Shown here one piece after another: positions 61,797 to 64,000 of a stretch of DNA of 64,000 bases (positions within the stretch are counted from its first letter, which is position 1; the number at the start of each line of letters is the position of its first letter). Under the pieces are notes generated by a model. It ran no database searches. It was not told where the DNA came from and saw only the letters and a list, made by a program, of their open reading frames with translations. The DNA is taken from positions 98,079,842 through 98,143,841 of the forward strand of contig CM043953.1 in the NCBI GenBank assembly GCA_014529385.2. The letters are read 5' to 3'. The stretch is from Adiantum capillus-veneris. Lineage: Eukaryota > Streptophyta > Polypodiopsida > Polypodiales > Pteridaceae. A program made the position numbers and the translations under genes.

Positions 61797-62664
61797 AGTC
61801 TCCTTTCACAGAAGACTCAACAATGGCTGCATTTGTAGTGGAACCAACATTTGCAGTGGAACCACCCTCTTTCTTCTTAGCCTCTTTGGCCTTCAACTTA
61901 GGACACGACTTGATCAAGTGATCATTGGCTTTACAATAATGGCAACGCATCTTCTTTTTGCCCTTATCACCAGAATTTCCAGACGAATTGCTGCCAGCAG
62001 AAGCATTAGGAACATAATTTTTGCCACTCGCAGTAGAACCATAAGAAGTGGTTGCATTGCTGTTACCACCCTTTCTTTGAGAAGCAATAAAAGCCTGTTC
62101 AACTACACGCTGTCTAGTCCTGTTTTTTCTGGAAAGTGACTTTTGCAACAGCAATGTGCATAATGCATCAAACTTGACAACTTCTGGATTTCCTTGGGTC
62201 ATAAGTCTCCAAGTACTAGCAAAAGTCTGGTAAGAATCTGGTAAGGCATCAAGAACAGTCTGCACAAGGGAACTGCCTGAAATGACTTCACCTGCAGAAA
62301 TAAGTTGCTCATTGATATCCTTGACACTAGCAAGGAAAGTGTCCATATCATATTCCTCATGCATAATCTTCGACTCCAGCTCTTTACGCAACAAAGCAAT
62401 TTTAGCCTCATTGCGACTTGCATAAAGACCTGCTAGAATATCCCAAGCCTGTTTTGCAGATTTTGCTGAACGGATGTGAGGAATAATGGTGCGCTTCACA
62501 GACAACACAATCAATGCATGAGCGTGCGCATCCTTAACATCCCAACGAGCTTGTTCTGTCGTAGGCAAAACAACTCTAACAGCTGCAATCCTTGCAGCAA
62601 GACCTACGACATCCTCAACATCGCCTACATCCTCAGAACCAGGACGTACATCAATGCCCTGCAC
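61558..62664 (-). CDS. copia gag and protease start
   Basis: A 368-aa frame following a stop at about 62671. UBN2 gag (SAKSAKQAWDILAGLYASRN, MHEEYDMDTFLASVKDIN, LDALPDSYQTFASTW), zinc knuckle CHYCKANDHLIKSC, a linker, then the protease active site WYFDSGATKHITSHRELF. The frame is lost near 61640 and protease continues in the next frame. The N-terminal 20 or so residues from the native start (MADNNNTDMFKMF, near 62793) precede the stop. Confidence 0.9.
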   Translation of the reverse strand: MQGIDVRPGSEDVGDVEDVVGLAARIAAVRVVLPTTEQARWDVKDAHAHALIVLSVKRTIIPHIRSAKSAKQAWDILAGLYASRNEAKIALLRKELESKIMHEEYDMDTFLASVKDINEQLISAGEVISGSSLVQTVLDALPDSYQTFASTWRLMTQGNPEVVKFDALCTLLLQKSLSRKNRTRQRVVEQAFIASQRKGGNSNATTSYGSTASGKNYVPNASAGSNSSGNSGDKGKKKMRCHYCKANDHLIKSCPKLKAKEAKKKEGGSTANVGSTTNAAIVESSVKGDCVADVDAEWAFSAECTYNPALHDACLSVAADSHVWYFDSGATKHITSHRELFPSWEFSHLCQQRLLSTSGSWKDCAHYC

Positions 62665-63141
62665 AATGTTCTAGACACCCTTTGACACAAGAACATGTTG
62701 CATCATATAAGCCCACATAGGGTAGTTGTCCCCATCCAACCTGTCCTCAGCAGCAAACATCTTGAACATATCTGTGTTGTTGTTGTCAGCCATGGTAAAT
62801 GCTGCACCTGATGTGAAAACTGCCCAAAAATAGGAGAAACGGAGCGGGAGCAACCTGTGCTATATAGCACAAACCATAGAAGACTATAAGGCACATCTTA
62901 TGCAAAAAACGGCACTGACAGAAATTCTACACAAAATGACGAAATAGCATGTGCAGTACTGCCTGTAGTGGAAACGGAGGCCGAAATGAGCCCAAATCAA
63001 AATTCTGAGCAGACCAAGCCCTTCGAGCTCCCCCAAAATTTTTGTCGACCTACGAACGCTCGCTAGAGCTCACTGAAATCGGAGAAAGTGAGCAGGCGTG
63101 TGCTGGAGCAGCTGGCGACTAAGCTCGGGAGGACGTGACCT

Positions 63142-63153
63142 GCTCTGATACCG
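63142..63153 (-). other. copia primer binding site
   Basis: The minus strand reads CGGTATCAGAGC just after the right LTR, one mismatch to the initiator tRNA-Met complement. Confidence 0.85.
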
Positions 63154-63155
63154 AT

Positions 63156-63382
63156 TGTTGGAATTAGGGTTGTAGAGAAACACAAACAGCTTGGAGAAGA
63201 TGAAGGAAGCTCAAGGCACACAATAGAGAGTGTGTTACTTAGTGTGCAATGGAAAGATAGATAGCCCTAGAGTGACGGGCGTATATACAATGCACAGGGG
63301 AAAAAACTTCCTAAAGAGGGAAAAAATGCCCCGGCGGTCCTAGTGTGTTCACACACATCACTACCACATGTATATGGTAACA
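63156..63382 (-). repeat. copia 5' LTR
   Basis: 227 bp, with a TATA-like TATATAC near 63281. Six differences from the 3' LTR. Confidence 0.95.
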
Positions 63383-64000
63383 GGTCTCAGACCCAAGACC
63401 TCACACACCTTCAAAGATGGTGAGAGCTAGCGGGATATGAGAGTAGATTGAGAGGAAGGAGTAGTCTTATGAGAAAGATGTACATCTCCTCACATAATCA
63501 CTCATATTAGCATAGCATAGCTTAGTAATTAGCATGGTAGAGGAGATGAGCATGCATTGAAGCTTGGATCTTGGTTGGATTTGCATCACAAAGCCAAGAG
63601 TTGTTAGTGTATGCCTCCCTTCTCACAAGATTGGAGTAGGTGATAAGATTTCCATTAAATCTTGAGAAGGAGAGAGAGAGTCTTCTTGCTTCACACATCA
63701 ACTAGTGTGTGTGTGTGCAATAATGACTTGAGAAAACCAGTCCCCTCTCTCTCTTGGTCGACCCCTCTTGCTATTTGCTCATGTTGACACCCCATTGGAC
63801 CTCTCCAGGCTTAGCCAATAGGATTTAAGGAGCATAAGTGATAGCCTTGTGACATATGTCCCCCTTTCCCCTTTTGTGAGAGATTTAGGTAATTAATTAA
63901 TGCAACTAAACTCTCATTGGACCCCTTTGTCTCCTGGCTAATAGGAATCAGGCAAGCCATTGGGGAGGATGATAAAAATGTGAGCTTTCGATTTAGAGTT
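63383..64000 (-). repeat. gypsy (G3-type) LTR, part 2
   Basis: Reverse-complement match to the 51600-52330 part of the G3 LTR (CCCAAGACCTCACACACCTT, GCCAAGAG, CACTTGTC-type phrases). It continues the LTR interrupted by the copia element and runs off the window. Confidence 0.75.

Larger units (their letters stand above)
58224..63382 (-). mobile_element. complete Ty1/copia element with two LTRs and target duplication
   Basis: The two LTRs are 58224-58450 and 63156-63382, both 227 bp. They start TGTTGG and end GTAACA as written on the plus strand, and differ at six positions by hand alignment (about 97% identical). The flanking 5-bp duplication is GGTCT (58219-58223 and 63383-63387). The primer site abuts the right LTR and the polypurine tract the left one. 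Internal order on the minus strand: gag, zinc knuckle, protease, integrase, RT, RNase H. One in-frame stop in gag and frameshifts near 61640, 60450 and 60190 make it non-autonomous despite the young LTRs. Confidence 0.95.

Overview
This is a repeat-dominated nuclear window from a land plant. The evidence is initiator-tRNA-Met primer binding sites (TGGTATC/TAGAGC), Ty1/copia and Ty3/gypsy retrotransposons with plant-type domains, a plant-like Pol I initiation motif, and introns with GTAAGT/CAG borders. I cannot name the species. The large satellite blocks and nested, decayed retroelements would suit a big-genome fern, lycophyte or gymnosperm, but that is inference. I see no intact single-copy host gene. 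Almost every long reading frame belongs to a mobile element, a satellite or a gene fragment.

Layout. 1-2688: a 182-bp satellite (array A). 2690-3055: an unrecognised ORF. 3285-8465: a minus-strand Ty3/gypsy-like element with an unusual domain order (RT, RNase H, integrase, retropepsin-like domain, W-x-P-K repeats). 8375-10005: inverted satellite remnants and two more minus-strand LTR/primer-site fragments. 10006-12595: a GC-rich island resembling the 45S rDNA intergenic spacer, Pol I promoter and 5' ETS, without 18S. 12601-13180: a palindromic 43-bp minisatellite. 13387-16056: the 5' end of a minus-strand copia element, whose LTR abuts 16057-19945, a plus-strand relative of the first element with the same domain order. 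21590-24490: a rearranged minus-strand gypsy gag/protease remnant with its LTR. 24495-27590: two gene-fragment-like ORFs separated by a non-LTR retrotransposon. 27600-36530: AT-rich sequence with two copies of a TTAA-flanked terminal-inverted-repeat element in opposite orientation, two copia fragments, and a gypsy LTR that one TIR copy interrupts. 36800-42700: small ORFs, microsatellites and an intron-containing MULE-like transposase gene. 42700-43085: a cluster of GC-rich hairpins carrying CACGTG. 43165-45010: satellite array B. 45256-52723: a plus-strand chromodomain-bearing Ty3/gypsy element with a 1.65-kb 3' LTR, followed by a 665-bp tandem duplication. 53608-56813: featureless AT-rich DNA. 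56814-64000: a decayed copia copy, then a complete copia element (58224-63382, 227-bp LTRs, 5-bp target duplication GGTCT) nested in a minus-strand gypsy LTR.

The most noteworthy signals are these. (1) Two diverged retroelements on opposite strands each carry a retropepsin-like domain downstream of integrase, followed by a basic tail of repeated W-x-P-K motifs. One of them also has a tandem duplication of the integrase zinc-finger module. (2) Satellite monomers and a neighbouring GC-rich block are built from nested hairpins. (3) A TTAA-flanked TIR element can be compared with related sequences that lack it. (4) An rDNA promoter-like island runs into a palindromic minisatellite.
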